From the NCBI RefSeq assembly GCF_002846555.1, contig NZ_PJMS01000001.1, forward strand, positions 4,696,501 through 4,760,500: a DNA stretch of 64,000 nt. Reading direction: 5' to 3'. The notes under the pieces are model-generated. The model did not search any database. It was not told the DNA's origin and saw only the letters and a list, made by a program, of their open reading frames with translations. This DNA is from Aquimarina sp. MAR_2010_214 (GTDB lineage Bacteria; Bacteroidota; Bacteroidia; Flavobacteriales; Flavobacteriaceae). Numbering within the stretch: the stretch's first letter is position 1; every line of letters starts with the position of its first letter. The translations under genes and the position numbers were made by a program. This document shows, in pieces, positions 62,186 to 64,000 of this stretch.

Positions 62186-62219
62186 AAAAAACGCATGGTT
62201 AAAAAGCCATGCGTTTTTT
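62186..62219. terminator. Bidirectional terminator between the AhpD-like gene and glyA
   Basis: AAAAAACGCATGG pairs with CCATGCGTTTTTT around an 8-base loop, with A and T runs on both sides. Confidence 0.92.
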
Positions 62220-62237
62220 GTTTTATAAATATTTCAT

Positions 62238-63512
62238 CTACCCTACAAATAAAGGCTTATCTGCCATCATTGCATTTACATCATCTGCGATAGCATGTAG
62301 TTTTTCTTCATCCTCAACATTTTGGATTACCTGATCGATCAATTCAACAATAGCTATCATATCATTTTCTCTCAATCCGCGAGTGGTAACTGCAGCTACC
62401 CCAATACGAATTCCAGATGTTACAAACGGAGACTTATCATCAAACGGTACCATATTTTTATTTACAGTAATTTCTGCTACTCCCAATGCTTCTTCTGCTT
62501 GTTTTCCTGTCACTCCTTTATTTCGTAAATCGATAAGCATCATATGATTATCGGTACCTCCAGAAATAACTTCATATCCTTTCTTCACAAACGCTTCAGC
62601 CATAACTGCTGCATTTTTCTTTACTTGCACGATATAATGTAAAAACTCGTCTGTTAATGCTTCTCCAAAAGCAATTGCTTTTGCAGCAATAATATGCTCT
62701 AATGGCCCTCCCTGATTACCAGGGAATACTGCACTATCAAATAAGGAGGACATCATTCGTTTTTTACCACTTTTTAAGGTGATTCCGAAAGGGTTTTCAA
62801 AATCTTCTCCCATTAAAATAAGACCTCCTCTTGGTCCTCTTAATGTTTTATGAGTTGTCGTAGTTACTACATGACAATGCGGTACAGGATCCGAAATTAT
62901 TCCTTTTGCAATCAATCCTGCTGGATGAGCAATATCAGCAAAAAGAATTGCTCCTACACTATCCGCAATCTCTCTAAATCTTTTATAATCAATTTCTCGT
63001 GAATAAGCAGATGCCCCAGCAATAATCAACTGTGGTTTTTCTGCGGTAGCGATTTCCTGAATCTTATCATAATTTAATCTTCCTGTCTCCTTCTCTACCC
63101 CATAAAAAACAGGATTGTATAATTTCCCAGAGAAATTAACTGGTGAACCATGAGTCAAGTGTCCTCCATGAGAAAGATCAAAACCTAATATTTTATCGCC
63201 TGGCTTAAGGCATGCATGATATACTGCTGTATTAGCTTGCGAACCAGAATGAGGTTGCACATTAGCATATGCTGCTCCAAACAATTCTTTAGCTCGGTCA
63301 ATAGCAATCTGCTCTATAACATCTACTACGGCGCATCCGCCATAATAACGTTTACCAGGATATCCTTCGGCATATTTATTAGTTAGTACAGACCCAGCAG
63401 CTTCCATTACTTGTTCACTCACAAAGTTTTCTGAAGCAATAAGTTCTAATCCGTTGATTTGACGTTCTTTTTCGTCCTGAATTAAATCAAAAATTTGTTC
63501 GTCGCGTTGCAT
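62238..63512 (-). CDS. glyA: Serine hydroxymethyltransferase
   Basis: 424 residues, full length. Characteristic blocks are [72 protein letters not shown], and the PLP lysine in [16 protein letters not shown] (Lys about 226). [17 protein letters not shown] and [15 protein letters not shown] close the fold. It interconverts serine and glycine with tetrahydrofolate and supplies one-carbon units. It is transcribed towards the terminator it shares with the AhpD-like gene. Confidence 0.98.
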   Translation of the reverse strand: MQRDEQIFDLIQDEKERQINGLELIASENFVSEQVMEAAGSVLTNKYAEGYPGKRYYGGCAVVDVIEQIAIDRAKELFGAAYANVQPHSGSQANTAVYHACLKPGDKILGFDLSHGGHLTHGSPVNFSGKLYNPVFYGVEKETGRLNYDKIQEIATAEKPQLIIAGASAYSREIDYKRFREIADSVGAILFADIAHPAGLIAKGIISDPVPHCHVVTTTTHKTLRGPRGGLILMGEDFENPFGITLKSGKKRMMSSLFDSAVFPGNQGGPLEHIIAAKAIAFGEALTDEFLHYIVQVKKNAAVMAEAFVKKGYEVISGGTDNHMMLIDLRNKGVTGKQAEEALGVAEITVNKNMVPFDDKSPFVTSGIRIGVAAVTTRGLRENDMIAIVELIDQVIQNVEDEEKLHAIADDVNAMMADKPLFVG

Positions 63513-63809
63513 GAATTCATTATTTATTAGTAAAGGCGTAAAAATAGGAAATACATTCTTTAAATCGATGTAAATACCCCCTAATAAATAAGAACATCTT
63601 ATTCTTTTTCTAAATTAATGTTTCTTGCCATACATCACTGATAATTTTACATTAATACTGATCAAACATTACGAAGTAAAACGTTTTATATTTCAAAAAA
63701 ACTCAATAAATCGGCAATCCCTCCTTGGTATTGTACCATTAATAACATATCTTATCATTATTTTAATTATTTTTCACATAATTAAAAACTTTTAACCATC
63801 CGAAAATTA

Positions 63810-63817
63810 TATATTTG
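63810..63817 (+). promoter_or_regulatory. -7 element of the fumarylacetoacetase gene
   Basis: TATATTTG, exact TAnnTTTG match, 37 bases before the ATG at 63855. It is the only element recognised in the 342-bp gap (63513-63854) between divergent glyA and this gene; no exact element was found for glyA. Confidence 0.55.
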
Positions 63818-63854
63818 ATCATAGAAATTACCAACAACATATAAAAGAACAATA

Positions 63855-64000
63855 ATGCCCATAACTGCAAATTATCCAGATAGAAAGACATGGATTAAAA
63901 CACTTCCTAATACTGATTTCCCTATACAAAATATTCCTTTTGGTGTATTTCTTACCAGAGATGATATTATTACTATAGGAACCAGAATTGGTGATACTGC
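63855..64000 (+). CDS. Fumarylacetoacetase, 3' truncated by the window edge
   Basis: The first 48 residues are present, starting MPITANYPDRKTWIKTLPNT and containing DFPIQNIPFGVFLTRDDI, then TIGTRIGDT. This is the conserved N-terminal domain of fumarylacetoacetases, the last enzyme of tyrosine breakdown (fumarylacetoacetate to fumarate and acetoacetate). The catalytic domain lies beyond the window. Confidence 0.9.
   Translation, partial: MPITANYPDRKTWIKTLPNTDFPIQNIPFGVFLTRDDIITIGTRIGDT

Overview
The window is AT-rich DNA from a member of the Bacteroidota, most likely a marine flavobacterium. The reasons are a SusC/SusD/SusE starch locus, many lipoproteins with a Cys right after the signal peptide, DUF4494, DUF6624 and TPR-AraC proteins, and promoters of the Bacteroidota type (TTG, about 19 bases, TAnnTTTG). 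An Aquimarina-like genus is only a guess. No rRNA, tRNA or CRISPR array was seen.

Layout. 1-6.4 kb: a starch-utilisation operon (susC 3' part, susD, susE, lipoprotein alpha-amylase) ending in a terminator, then about 0.7 kb of repeat-rich DNA. 7.1-16.2 kb, minus strand: a membrane-bound TPR-AraC regulator, an unannotated 48-residue peptide with a leader-like N-terminus, and a tight operon of prolyl oligopeptidase, DinB-fold protein, subtilase and a second DinB-fold protein. Three copies of the 16-bp palindrome CCAATTTATAAATTGG (one with a mismatch) flank the regulator gene. 16.2-18.7 kb: small unknown genes and a small HTH gene among heptanucleotide tandem repeats and a long hairpin.

18.7-28.2 kb is the most notable part: a grasp-with-spasm RiPP (modified peptide) cluster. 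It holds two short precursor genes with GG leaders (18691-18858 and 18895-19044), a 22-bp stem-loop, an ATP-grasp ligase, a 61-residue translationally coupled unknown protein, a SPASM protein without a radical-SAM core, a lipoprotein, a DUF6624 lipoprotein, a C39 peptidase/ABC exporter and a HlyD-type adaptor. The expected flow is ligase and SPASM protein modify the precursor, the C39 domain cuts after GG, and ABC plus HlyD export the product. Several mobile-looking repeats sit between these genes, including a 132-nt inverted pair around the exporter gene.

28.2-44 kb is mainly minus strand: DUF4494, a secreted unknown, a DUF885 peptidase, a CocE/NonD hydrolase, DsbD, TilS, PabB and an FMN reductase, with a frameshifted partial duplicate of a sigma-factor-like gene at 39.2 kb. 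44-64 kb is mostly housekeeping or accessory: DEAD-box helicase, NYN protein, DUF1028, membrane hydrolase, a lipidated subclass B1 metallo-beta-lactamase, an MsbA-like exporter, a CDGSH protein, a serine hydrolase, a LytS/LytTR two-component pair, LpdA, two lipoproteins, GNAT, LspA, an AhpD-like protein, GlyA and the start of fumarylacetoacetase. All calls come from reading the sequence; no database search was run.
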